The notes under the pieces were generated by a model, which had not been told where the DNA came from, made no database searches, and saw only the letters and a list, made by a program, of their open reading frames with translations. From an uncultured Clostridia bacterium (GTDB lineage: Bacteria > Bacillota > Clostridia > Peptostreptococcales > Anaerovoracaceae), in the NCBI GenBank assembly GCA_938034165.1, contig CALHKP010000006.1:1-64000 (forward strand): 64,000 nucleotides of DNA, in the 5' to 3' direction. A program made the translations under genes and the position numbers. Each line of letters opens with the position of its first letter. Positions within the stretch are counted from its first letter, which is position 1. Shown here in pieces: positions 17,867 to 25,850 of the stretch.

Positions 17867-19309
17867 ATGAACCATATTGACTGCGTCGAAAAAAACTTTG
17901 ATGAAGAAGTCGAAGTCCTGAGAGAGATGATTCAGTGCATATCTGTTGCAGGAGAAGCGGAAGAAGGCTCTGCCGGTGAGGTTTATCCTTTCGGAAGGGG
18001 CGTTCAGGATATACTGGAATACACCCTGAAAAAGGGCGAGGAATTGGGATTTTCTTTTGAAAACATCGACAACTACGGCGCTCACATAGATTTTGGTGAA
18101 GGTGAAGAGGTAGTTGGAATCGTAGGACATCTTGACGTGGTGCCCGAAGGAGACGGTTGGAGCTTCGATCCGTACAGCGGAGAAGTGAAGGACGGTTTCA
18201 TATATGGAAGAGGAACAACAGATGACAAAGGCCCTGTATGTGCTTGTCTTTATGCGATGAAAGCTCTGAAGGATGCCGGATTTGTTCCTGACAGAAAGAT
18301 CCGACTGATACTGGGTCTTGACGAAGAGACAAATTGGAAGGGTATGGAATATTATCTCAGCAAGGTAAAGGCTCCTGACTTTGGTTTTACACCGGATGGA
18401 GATTTCCCTGTAATTAACGGAGAAAAAGGCATACTCGTGTTTGAATTGGCAAAAAAATTCAGCCCTAAGAAGGTTAAGGGTCTTGAACTCAGAAGCTTTG
18501 AGGGGGGACAGGTTCCGAATATGGTTGCCGAAAAGGCAAGGGCAGTTGTGCGTACAGATGCGAAGGACCCAAAATCTGTATATGAAGAAATAAAAGAAAA
18601 AGTAAAAGAATACAAAGAAGAGACAGGTTATGAAATCTCATGCAGAGGCATGGGAAAAAGTCTTGAAATTTCAGTAGTCGGAAAGTCTGCTCATGGAGCA
18701 AGCCCTGAGCTTGGATTGAATGCAATTTCGGTTTTACTGGATTTTCTCAGCAGACTCAATTTTGCTGACGAAGAGGTTAATGACCTGATAGAATTCTATA
18801 ACAGTCACATAGGTTTCGAAGTAAACGGTGAGCATCTGGGATGCGCCTTTGAGGACGAACCTTCCGGCAAGCTTACTGTAAATGTTGGAATGGCAAAGTA
18901 TGACAGAGATTCTGTTACATTTGTAATAAACGTAAGATACCCTGTAACTTCAACAGAAGAAGAGGTATATGCGGGATTGCAGCCTGTTGCTGACAGATAC
19001 AACATGGGAGTTGTAAAACACGCATCCCAGGATCCGATTATGATGGATAAGGACAGCTTGTTAATTAAGACTTTTATGGATGCCTACAGCAATTACACAG
19101 GAGACACTGAGAGTGAGCCGGTGGTAATGGGTGGCGGGACTTATGCACGTGCAATGAAAAATGTAGTTGCATTCGGAGCCCTTTTCCCGGGAGATCCTGA
19201 TGTGATGCACCAGAAGGACGAAAGACTTGAGCTTGACAGATTTTTGACTATGACAAAGATTTATGCCCAGGCTATATGCAAAATCTCTTCTGCGGATTTC
19301 AAATTTTAA
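17867..19309 (+). CDS. pepV: Dipeptidase PepV (M20 metallopeptidase)
   Basis: Zinc-dependent dipeptidase that cleaves unsubstituted dipeptides in the cytoplasm. Metal ligands and catalytic residues are visible in GHLDVVPEGDGW (His and Asp), GRGTTDDKGP (bridging Asp) and DEETNWKGMEYY (catalytic Glu and ligand Glu). The lid domain occupies roughly residues 185-375. ATG 17867 is preferred to a TTG three codons earlier, which would overlap the nifU-like gene. Only one base separates it from the stop of that gene. A length of 480 residues matches PepV. Confidence 0.92.
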   Translation: MNHIDCVEKNFDEEVEVLREMIQCISVAGEAEEGSAGEVYPFGRGVQDILEYTLKKGEELGFSFENIDNYGAHIDFGEGEEVVGIVGHLDVVPEGDGWSFDPYSGEVKDGFIYGRGTTDDKGPVCACLYAMKALKDAGFVPDRKIRLILGLDEETNWKGMEYYLSKVKAPDFGFTPDGDFPVINGEKGILVFELAKKFSPKKVKGLELRSFEGGQVPNMVAEKARAVVRTDAKDPKSVYEEIKEKVKEYKEETGYEISCRGMGKSLEISVVGKSAHGASPELGLNAISVLLDFLSRLNFADEEVNDLIEFYNSHIGFEVNGEHLGCAFEDEPSGKLTVNVGMAKYDRDSVTFVINVRYPVTSTEEEVYAGLQPVADRYNMGVVKHASQDPIMMDKDSLLIKTFMDAYSNYTGDTESEPVVMGGGTYARAMKNVVAFGALFPGDPDVMHQKDERLELDRFLTMTKIYAQAICKISSADFKF

Positions 19310-19333
19310 ATTTTAGATTGGAAAGAATTAAGA

Positions 19334-19873
19334 ATGGATAATAACACAAAGAAAACTAATCGCATTACAAGACTTGCAGTGCTGACAGCAGTATCATGTG
19401 TTCTGATGTTTCTTATCAGAATACCTTTTCCGCTTGCACCTTTTCTTATATATGATCCTGCGGATATTCCGATTTACATCACTGCATTTGCATACGGACC
19501 TGTACCGGGACTTATCATTACAGTGGTAGTAAGCTTTATTCAGGCATTTATGATGGGTGGAGACGGAGTATACGGATTTCTTATGCACATAATCGCAACG
19601 GGACTCTTTGTTCTGGTTGCAGGCCTTATGTACAAGCACAAGAAGACAAAGAAAGAAGCAGTCATTGCAATCGTCGTAGGTGTAATTGTTATGACAGCAT
19701 CAATGTGCGTTGCGAACTATTTCATCACTTCAGCATTTTTGGGTGTACCAAAATCGGCAATCGTGGCAATGCTTCCTACAGCCGTAGTACCTTTTAACCT
19801 GCTGAAGGGTGGAATCAACGGTTTTGTAACTTTCTTAGTATATAAGAGATTATCACCAATATTGCACAAATAG
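19334..19873 (+). CDS. ECF transporter S component, RibU-like
   Basis: A 179-residue, six-helix substrate-binding membrane protein. The segment LIRIPFPLAPFLIYDPADIPIYI (about 22-44), then AFAYGPVPGL, closely resembles the loop and helix region of riboflavin transporter RibU. It would work with a shared EcfA/EcfA'/EcfT module encoded elsewhere. Riboflavin is the most likely ligand, but other ECF S components share this layout. No FMN riboswitch is visible upstream; the gene follows pepV by 24 bases. Confidence 0.82.
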   Translation: MDNNTKKTNRITRLAVLTAVSCVLMFLIRIPFPLAPFLIYDPADIPIYITAFAYGPVPGLIITVVVSFIQAFMMGGDGVYGFLMHIIATGLFVLVAGLMYKHKKTKKEAVIAIVVGVIVMTASMCVANYFITSAFLGVPKSAIVAMLPTAVVPFNLLKGGINGFVTFLVYKRLSPILHK

Positions 19874-19891
19874 AGAAAAAAGGACATACTT

Positions 19892-20311
19892 ATGAGAGAT
19901 GTAATAATCCGAAACGAAGCGGACACCGAAAAGCTCGGAAAAGAGATTGCCGACGGTGTTAAACCGGGGGATGTTATTGCTTTAATCGGTGACCTGGGAA
20001 CGGGGAAAACTACACTAACAAAGTATATTGCAAGAGGGCTTGGCATCACTGAAATGATAACAAGCCCTACTTTTACTATTGTAAGTGAATACAAATCAGG
20101 GAGAATTCCTCTGTTCCACTTTGATGTTTACAGATTAGAAAACTCCGGAGACATTTTTGAAACCGGAATAGAAGAATATTTTCACATGGACGGCGTATGT
20201 ATTGTTGAGTGGGCGGATATGATAGCAGAAATTTTGCCTGATGACACGAAGTGCGTGTTTATGGAATACGGCGAAAATGAAGGAGAGAGAATTTACAGAT
20301 GTACATTTTGA
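19892..20311 (+). CDS. tsaE: tRNA t6A synthesis ATPase TsaE
   Basis: ATPase of the TsaBDE complex that makes threonylcarbamoyl-adenosine-37 in ANN-decoding tRNAs. Walker A GDLGTGKT is at residues 33-40, followed by TSPTFTIVSEY and the HFDVYRL segment typical of the family. The length of 139 residues is normal. It overlaps tsaB by 13 bases, in an operon holding all three TsaB/D/E genes. Confidence 0.95.
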   Translation: MRDVIIRNEADTEKLGKEIADGVKPGDVIALIGDLGTGKTTLTKYIARGLGITEMITSPTFTIVSEYKSGRIPLFHFDVYRLENSGDIFETGIEEYFHMDGVCIVEWADMIAEILPDDTKCVFMEYGENEGERIYRCTF

Positions 20312-21012
20312 GTTTTGAAACAACAGGAAATATATGCTCGGCTGCTCTGATTGATGGTGAGGGTCATGTTATCATGGAGGCTTCGGAAGACAGAATGAGC
20401 CACCTCAGGGAGCTTACAGCAATGTCTCAGAAACTTGTAGACAGAGCCGGAATCAAAAAGAGCGAAATCAGCGCAGTTGCAAGTTCTGCAGGACCGGGCT
20501 CATTTACGGGAATCAGAATAGGAGTGACTACGGCAAGAACTGTTGCTCAGGCATTGGGCGTAAAGTGTATTTCTGTATCATCCCTTAAGATATTTGACAG
20601 ATATGCAGACGAAAACAGAAGTGTTGCTGTAATTTTCAATGCGAGAAGAGGACAGGTTTACGGAGCTGTTTTCGGGCACAAAAAAGAAGAAATTTTGGCA
20701 CCGGGCCCATATATGCTCGAGGATGTACTTGCAGCTTGCGAAGGAATTGAGGATGTTGTCTTCTTTGGTGACGGAGTGGATGCCTACAGTGACAGACTGG
20801 AAGGCTATAAGCTTGCGGAGGAAAAAATAAGATATCAGACTGCTGATATGGTGGCCGAGGCTGCAAAGCGAAAATATGAGGCAGGAGAGACGCTGGATTA
20901 CGAAGAGCTTCTTCCTGATTATATGAGGGCGCCGGAAGCAGAACAGAAACTGAAAAGCGGACAGCTTGCAAGTGAGAGAGCAGCAAAGCTGGCAAAGTTC
21001 AGGAGCAGATAA
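20299..21012 (+). CDS. tsaB: tRNA t6A synthesis protein TsaB
   Basis: Inactive-paralogue partner of TsaD that holds the t6A complex together. The N-terminal ILSFETTGNICSAALI and the SSAGPGSFTGIRIGVTTAR signature (about 61-79) are diagnostic. It is 237 residues long, with its start inside tsaE and its last base shared with the rimI start, so translation along tsaE-tsaB-rimI is coupled. Confidence 0.95.
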   Translation: MYILSFETTGNICSAALIDGEGHVIMEASEDRMSHLRELTAMSQKLVDRAGIKKSEISAVASSAGPGSFTGIRIGVTTARTVAQALGVKCISVSSLKIFDRYADENRSVAVIFNARRGQVYGAVFGHKKEEILAPGPYMLEDVLAACEGIEDVVFFGDGVDAYSDRLEGYKLAEEKIRYQTADMVAEAAKRKYEAGETLDYEELLPDYMRAPEAEQKLKSGQLASERAAKLAKFRSR

Positions 21013-21458
21013 TGGCAGATATTATAATCAGATTCGGAGAAGAAAAGGACATATCAGAGATGGCGGAAATCGAGCAAGAATGCTTTGCCGTTCCCTGGTC
21101 GCAGGATGCGTTGTCTTATGATATGCTTGATAATCACATGGCCGTTTATTTTGTTGCGGAAAAGGACGAAAAAGTAGTGGGCTATGTGGGAATATGGCGA
21201 ATTATGGATGAATGTCATATCAATAATGTTGCGGTGAAGCCGGCTTTCAGAAGGGAGCATATAGGCTCTGCGCTTATTGAGGCTATGCTGGATTACTGCA
21301 AAGAGGAAAATCTTGTCGCTCAGACTCTGGAAGTTAGAGAAAGCAACGAGCCTGCCATAGGGCTTTATTCGAAGTACGGATTTTCCAGTGCAGGTATCAG
21401 AAAAGGATACTACGAAGACAACGGAGAAAATGCAGTTATAATGTGGAGAACTGCATAA
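21012..21458 (+). CDS. rimI: Ribosomal protein S18-alanine N-acetyltransferase RimI
   Basis: GNAT-fold acetyltransferase of 148 residues. The acetyl-CoA site is in NVAVKPAFRREHIGSALIEAML (about 75-96), with the typical EVRESNEPAIGLYSKYGFSSAGIRKGYY tail (about 117-144) of RimI. It sits between tsaB and tsaD, a common Gram-positive order. S18 acetylation is the known role in E. coli; targets in this organism are inferred. Confidence 0.92.
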   Translation: MADIIIRFGEEKDISEMAEIEQECFAVPWSQDALSYDMLDNHMAVYFVAEKDEKVVGYVGIWRIMDECHINNVAVKPAFRREHIGSALIEAMLDYCKEENLVAQTLEVRESNEPAIGLYSKYGFSSAGIRKGYYEDNGENAVIMWRTA

Positions 21459-21482
21459 ACTGATATTGGAAAGAAAGGATGA

Positions 21483-22508
21483 GTGGAAAAAATGAAGGAT
21501 GGAAAATTTTTGACACTTTCAATTGAGTCCAGCTGTGATGAAACGGCAGCGGCTGTTATTGCAGACGGAAGAAGCGTGCTGAGCAGCATTATTTCTACTC
21601 AGATTGAAATACATAAGATGTACGGGGGCGTTGTTCCCGAGATTGCATCGAGACACCACCTGACAAATGTAAATGCGGTTATAGATGAGGCTCTGGAGAA
21701 GGCGGAAGTTACTCTTGATGATATCGACCTGATAGGTGTGACTTACGGACCCGGTCTTGTGGGGGCTCTTGTAATAGGTGTTGCGGCAGCAAAGGCAATA
21801 TCATTTGCTAAGGATATTCCTCTTGTGGGTGTAAATCACATGTATGGTCATGTAAGCGCTAATTTTATAGAGTACCCTGAGCTTGAGCCACCTTTTATGA
21901 GTCTTGTTGTTTCAGGGGGACATACCAATATAATTGAAATGGAAGATTATACTCACTGCAGGGTACTGGGCTCTACGAGGGACGATGCTGTAGGTGAGGC
22001 TTATGACAAGGTTGCCCGTGTAATCGGTTTAGGCTATCCGGGAGGACCGAAGATAGATAAGCTGGCAAAGGAAGGAAATCCTGAAGCCATCAAGTTTAAA
22101 CGTGTAATGTTAGAAAAGGATAGTTTTGATTTCAGTTTCAGCGGTCTCAAAACTGCTGTTTTGAATTACATTAATTCTATGAGACAATCCGGTAAGGAAG
22201 TAAATAATGCCGACGTTGCTGCCGGTTTTCAGGCGGCAGTAATCGATGTTCTTGTGAAGAAGACCATGGATGCGGCAAGAACCCTCAAGAGGGACAAGCT
22301 GGTTCTTGCCGGAGGCGTTGCTGCTAACAGTATGTTGAGAAAGTCTTTGCAGGAGGCCTGTGACAGGGAAGGCATACGCCTCTACCTGCCGCCGATGTCA
22401 CTATGTACAGATAATGCAGCTATGATTGGTGTCAGTGCATATTACAAATATATGGCTCACGGAGCAGATGACCTTTCGCTGGATGCTGATCCGAGCCTTG
22501 ATTTTTAG
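21483..22508 (+). CDS. tsaD: tRNA N6-adenosine threonylcarbamoyltransferase TsaD
   Basis: Catalytic subunit for t6A-37 formation. It opens with LSIESSCDETAAAV, and the metal-binding HxxxH is HMYGH (about 119-123), with a further ligand Asp near the C terminus (LCTDNAAMIGV). It is about 341 residues, full length. Two starts are possible: GTG 21483 just after AAAGGA, or ATG 21492 with a longer spacing; I chose GTG with moderate certainty. It is followed by an ABC-F gene, probably in the same transcript. Confidence 0.94.
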   Translation: MEKMKDGKFLTLSIESSCDETAAAVIADGRSVLSSIISTQIEIHKMYGGVVPEIASRHHLTNVNAVIDEALEKAEVTLDDIDLIGVTYGPGLVGALVIGVAAAKAISFAKDIPLVGVNHMYGHVSANFIEYPELEPPFMSLVVSGGHTNIIEMEDYTHCRVLGSTRDDAVGEAYDKVARVIGLGYPGGPKIDKLAKEGNPEAIKFKRVMLEKDSFDFSFSGLKTAVLNYINSMRQSGKEVNNADVAAGFQAAVIDVLVKKTMDAARTLKRDKLVLAGGVAANSMLRKSLQEACDREGIRLYLPPMSLCTDNAAMIGVSAYYKYMAHGADDLSLDADPSLDF

Positions 22509-22520
22509 GAGGAGTTTAAG

Positions 22521-24500
22521 ATGATAATACTTTCCGCTTCAGAGATATGCAAAAGCTATGGAACGGATATAATACTTGAAAATATTTCTTTTTCCGTAAA
22601 CGAAGGCGACAGAGTAGGCATTGTAGGAGCAAATGGAGCCGGAAAAAGTACGCTTCTGAACATTCTGTCTGGGGAAATGACAGCAGACAGCGGTAACTTC
22701 TTTGTTGCGAAGGATACTGCAATCGGTTATCTGAAACAGAAGGAAAACTTTGATGGCAGAAACACAGTTCTTGAGGAAGTCAAAAAAATCTTTAGCGAAA
22801 TAGAAGAACTGGAAAAAGAAATTCACGATTTAACAAAACAGATAGAAGAGCTTTCTTTGCAGGGAAAGGCTGATACAGAGGAAGGACACAGACTGATTTC
22901 AAGACAGTCAGACCTTCAGGAAAAGTTCAGAAACATAGGCGGATTCTCATATAAGAGTGAGATGTACGGAATTTTGTCCAGCATGGCCTTTGGAGAAGAC
23001 TATTATAACAAGAGAGTGGATACTTTGTCCGGGGGAGAGAGAACAAGACTTGCTCTTGCCTGCCTTCTTCTGGAAAAGCCGGATATTCTGTTCCTTGACG
23101 AGCCTACAAACCATCTGGATATAGGAACTCTCAAATGGCTTGAACACTATCTGAAGGGCTATACAGGAACTATAATTCTGATTTCCCATGACAGATATTT
23201 CCTTGATCAGACTGTTAACAGAATCTTTGAGGTTGAAAATCACAAGCTTACATGCTATGACGGAAATTATTCCGGTTTTGCCGAAAAGAAAAGAAGCCTT
23301 AGAGAGGCTCAGCTGAAGGCATACAACAAGCAGCAGACGGAAATCAGACGCCAGGAGGACATGATAAGAAGGTACAAAGAAAGAGGTACAGAGAAACTGG
23401 CAAAGAGAGCTGCATCGAGAGAAAAGCGTCTTGAACATATAGAGCGAATCGAAAGACCGGATTCGCTGCCTTCTAAGATGAAAATCGCATTTCACCAAAA
23501 TTACCAGAGCGGAAACGATGTGCTTTACGGTGAGGAGCTGAGCAAGCAGTTCGGCTTTGGTGCGGGAGCAAAGAAGCTTTTTGAGCATGTTAATTTTGAT
23601 ATTAAACGAGGCGAGAGAATCTGTATAGTGGGGCCTAACGGTGTGGGTAAGACAACTCTTCTCAGAATTCTGATGGAGGAGATTACACCTACAAGTGGAT
23701 ATCTCAAAATCGGCCACAATGTGGAAATGGGATATTATGATCAGGGACAGCTGCTTTTGAACAATGACCTTACGGTTATGGAAGAGGTTCACAGCGAATA
23801 CAGACTTTATAAGGATAGCGAGATAAGAGGAATCCTGGGAAGATTTTTGTTCAAAAACGATCAGGTATTTCTGAAGGTAGGGTCTCTGTCCGGTGGAGAA
23901 AAGGCGCGACTTGCTCTTCTTAAGCTTATGATGAGTGGAGCAAATGTTCTGCTGTTGGACGAACCGACAAACCATCTTGATATCGAATCGAAGGAAGTTT
24001 TCGAAGAAGCGCTTGCTGATTATCCGGGAACTGTTATTGCGATTTCTCATGACAGATATTTTCTGAACAGGGTGCCTACGAGAATTCTGGAATTGGAAAA
24101 GACAGGATTTACGGAGTATCTGGGAAATTACGATTATTACGTGGAAAAGAAGGATTCTGTGGATTCCGGAAAACAGTACCTCAAGAATATGGCGGAAAAC
24201 AAACCTGCTGATTCCGGGGCATCAAAGGAGGCACCAAAGCAGGAAAAACTTTCGTCTGCAGAGGAGAGGGAACTGAAAAAGAAGAAGGAAGCGGAAGAGA
24301 GAAGAAGGCAGAGAGAAAAGGAAAGATTAGAAAAACTTATCTCCGAGCTGGAAGAAAAAATTTCGGATACAGAGGCCGAAATGTGTAAGCCGGAATACTT
24401 CTCAAATCACGGAAAACTGGCGGAGCTGGATGCTTTGCTGGCCGACTCGAAGGCTCAGTTAGAAGAGGCTTACGAGGACTGGCTGATGATTCAGGAATAA
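22521..24500 (+). CDS. ABC-F family ATPase
   Basis: A 659-residue protein with two ABC domains and no membrane segments. Walker A motifs are GANGAGKS (about 36-43) and GPNGVGKT (about 370-377), each with an LSGGE signature (TLSGGERTRLALA and SLSGGEKARLALL), and the duplicated LDEPTNHLDI typical of ABC-F proteins. A charged interdomain linker follows the first domain. The C terminus (about 570-655) is a Lys/Glu-rich coiled coil. ABC-F proteins act on the ribosome as translation factors or antibiotic-protection factors. The long C-terminal coil suggests the Uup-like or YfmR/YdiF group, but the subgroup is not certain. Confidence 0.88.
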   Translation: MIILSASEICKSYGTDIILENISFSVNEGDRVGIVGANGAGKSTLLNILSGEMTADSGNFFVAKDTAIGYLKQKENFDGRNTVLEEVKKIFSEIEELEKEIHDLTKQIEELSLQGKADTEEGHRLISRQSDLQEKFRNIGGFSYKSEMYGILSSMAFGEDYYNKRVDTLSGGERTRLALACLLLEKPDILFLDEPTNHLDIGTLKWLEHYLKGYTGTIILISHDRYFLDQTVNRIFEVENHKLTCYDGNYSGFAEKKRSLREAQLKAYNKQQTEIRRQEDMIRRYKERGTEKLAKRAASREKRLEHIERIERPDSLPSKMKIAFHQNYQSGNDVLYGEELSKQFGFGAGAKKLFEHVNFDIKRGERICIVGPNGVGKTTLLRILMEEITPTSGYLKIGHNVEMGYYDQGQLLLNNDLTVMEEVHSEYRLYKDSEIRGILGRFLFKNDQVFLKVGSLSGGEKARLALLKLMMSGANVLLLDEPTNHLDIESKEVFEEALADYPGTVIAISHDRYFLNRVPTRILELEKTGFTEYLGNYDYYVEKKDSVDSGKQYLKNMAENKPADSGASKEAPKQEKLSSAEERELKKKKEAEERRRQREKERLEKLISELEEKISDTEAEMCKPEYFSNHGKLAELDALLADSKAQLEEAYEDWLMIQE

Positions 24501-24506
24501 AAAAGG

Positions 24507-24534
24507 TTGCAAATGCAGACATGTCTGTTATAAT
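24507..24534 (+). promoter_or_regulatory. acpP promoter with an operator-like palindrome in the spacer
   Basis: TTGCAA (24507-24512), a 16-base spacer and TATAAT (24529-24534). The spacer contains the perfect 12-bp palindrome CAGACATGTCTG (24516-24527). Its AGACATGTCT core recurs at 25798-25807 upstream of the ferredoxin gene. A repressor bound here would occlude RNA polymerase. Confidence 0.7.
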
Positions 24535-24569
24535 AGTTTGTGTACTTAAAAAGAATATGGAGGTTAGAT

Positions 24570-24800
24570 ATGACTTTTGAGAAAATAAGAGATATTATCG
24601 TAGAGCAGCTTAGTGTTGACGAATCACTGGTAGGAATGGATACAAACTTGATGAAGGATTTAGAGGCTGATTCACTGGATGCAGTAGAAATCATCATGGC
24701 AATAGAAGAAGAATTCGACATCGAAGTTCCTGACGAAGAAGCAGAGAGATTCCAAGTTGTAGGAGATCTGGTTAAATACGTAGAAGCTCAGTGCGAATAA
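24570..24800 (+). CDS. acpP: Acyl carrier protein
   Basis: A 76-residue acidic carrier protein. The phosphopantetheine attachment site is Ser35 in LEADSLDAVEI. The start is ATG 24570 after GGAGGT. It is a single-gene unit with its own promoter and terminator, not next to other fatty-acid genes, which is less usual. It could be the main fatty-acid ACP or a second, specialised carrier; the sequence alone does not decide. Confidence 0.93.
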   Translation: MTFEKIRDIIVEQLSVDESLVGMDTNLMKDLEADSLDAVEIIMAIEEEFDIEVPDEEAERFQVVGDLVKYVEAQCE

Positions 24801-24811
24801 TGCATGTTTAG

Positions 24812-24840
24812 ACCCATCGGATTTCCCGTTGGGTTTTTTT
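24812..24840 (+). terminator. Intrinsic terminator after acpP
   Basis: ACCCATCGG (24812-24820) pairs with CCGTTGGGT (24826-24834) with one mismatch, followed by seven T residues. Confidence 0.9.
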
Positions 24841-24878
24841 GTACAGATTAAAGAGGGTTAAGAGAAGGGAAATGATAT

Positions 24879-25565
24879 ATGAAGAGTGCTAAAATTTCAA
24901 ATGCGGTTATCAAAAGATTGCCGCGATACAGGCGATATCTTATAGAACTGAAGAAAAAAGGCGTGGAAAAAATTTCTTCCAAGGAGTTCAGTAATCTGAT
25001 AGGCTACACTGCATCGCAGATCAGACAGGATCTGAACAACTTCGGTGGTTTTGGACAGCAGGGCTATGGATATAGCGTTGACGGGTTGTACGACGAAATA
25101 AGTGCTATTCTTGGCCTGAACAAGGAGTACAGAATGGTAATAATGGGTGCAGGTAATCTGGGCCAGGCCATCGCAAAATATACGCGTTTTTACAAGGAAG
25201 GGTTCAAGGTTTGTGCAGTTTTCGAGGTAAAGGAGAACCTTATCGGTACAAAGCTTGACGGCATTGATATTCTTGATTACGAGGATATTGTGGAATACGT
25301 TGAGAAGGAAAATATTGACATAGGCATTATCTGTGTTAACAGAGACAGTGCGCAGGAGGTTGCTGACAAGCTTTCTTTTGCGGGAGTAAGAGGTATCTGG
25401 AATTTTGCTCCTGTAGATATAGAAGTTCCTAAACATGTGGCTCTGGAGGATGTTCACTTATCAGACAGTCTGCATTCTCTGGCATATCACATGAATGATA
25501 TGAAAAAAAAGGACAAAAAAGAGAAAGAAAAAGAAAAGGCAAAGGATGAGGCGGCCGACAAATAA
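24879..25565 (+). CDS. rex: Redox-sensing transcriptional repressor Rex
   Basis: NADH/NAD+-responsive repressor of fermentative and energy genes. A winged helix occupies residues about 5-80 (with TASQIRQDLNNFGGFGQQGYGY), followed by a Rossmann domain with the dinucleotide loop GAGNLGQAI (about 91-99) and a domain-swap helix. It ends in a Lys/Glu-rich tail of about 20 residues. It is a single-gene unit, sharing a terminator with the convergent ferredoxin gene. Candidate Rex boxes of the TTGTTAA-N4-TTAACAA kind were not seen in the immediate promoters. Confidence 0.95.
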   Translation: MKSAKISNAVIKRLPRYRRYLIELKKKGVEKISSKEFSNLIGYTASQIRQDLNNFGGFGQQGYGYSVDGLYDEISAILGLNKEYRMVIMGAGNLGQAIAKYTRFYKEGFKVCAVFEVKENLIGTKLDGIDILDYEDIVEYVEKENIDIGIICVNRDSAQEVADKLSFAGVRGIWNFAPVDIEVPKHVALEDVHLSDSLHSLAYHMNDMKKKDKKEKEKEKAKDEAADK

Positions 25566-25570
25566 GCATA

Positions 25571-25608
25571 AAAAAAGAGGCTGACCTTAGGTCAGCCTCG
25601 ATTTGTTT
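25571..25608. terminator. Shared bidirectional terminator between rex and ferredoxin
   Basis: A perfect 10-bp stem, GAGGCTGACC (25577-25586) with GGTCAGCCTC (25590-25599) and loop TTA. It is flanked by an A run on the left and a T-rich stretch on the right, so it can terminate both convergent transcripts. Confidence 0.92.
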
Positions 25609-25610
25609 AC

Positions 25611-25781
25611 TTATGCTTCTACTGGAGCATCAACAGGGCAAGTGCTAGCACATGATCCGCAATCGATGCAAGCGTCAGCGTCGATTACATGGATTCCATC
25701 ACCTTCGCTGATAGCTTCTACTGGACATTCAGCAGCGCAAGCTCCACAGTTGATGCAAGCATCTGTAATTTTGTAAGCCAT
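25611..25781 (-). CDS. 2[4Fe-4S] ferredoxin
   Basis: A 56-residue electron carrier of the clostridial type. The sequence starts MAYKITDACINCGAC and contains two cluster motifs CxxCxxCxxxCP: Cys9, 12, 15, 19 and Cys37/38, 41, 44, 48 by my reading. The ribosome site AAAGGAGG precedes ATG at the expected distance. It is monocistronic, convergent with rex and divergent from the P-loop gene. This is the low-potential electron carrier expected for ferredoxin-dependent fermentation. Confidence 0.94.
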   Translation of the reverse strand: MAYKITDACINCGACAAECPVEAISEGDGIHVIDADACIDCGSCASTCPVDAPVEA

Positions 25782-25796
25782 TTTAGTTTCCTCCTT

Positions 25797-25808
25797 TAGA
25801 CATGTCTA
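25797..25808. promoter_or_regulatory. Operator-like palindrome upstream of ferredoxin
   Basis: The perfect palindrome TAGACATGTCTA lies between the likely minus-strand -10 (TATAAT, read as attata on the plus strand near 25820, with TTTACT 17 bases further up) and the ribosome site. Its 10-base core is identical to that in the acpP promoter. Confidence 0.5.
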
Positions 25809-25850
25809 TAATACGCCTATATTATAACAGAAGGGACAAAATAAGTAAAG

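Noticed and set aside
22947..24050. Long antisense open frame opposite the ABC-F gene (and other antisense frames such as 9865-10533 and 50053-50724)
   Set aside because: They lie opposite conserved genes, have no ribosome sites and have low-complexity or unlikely residue content.
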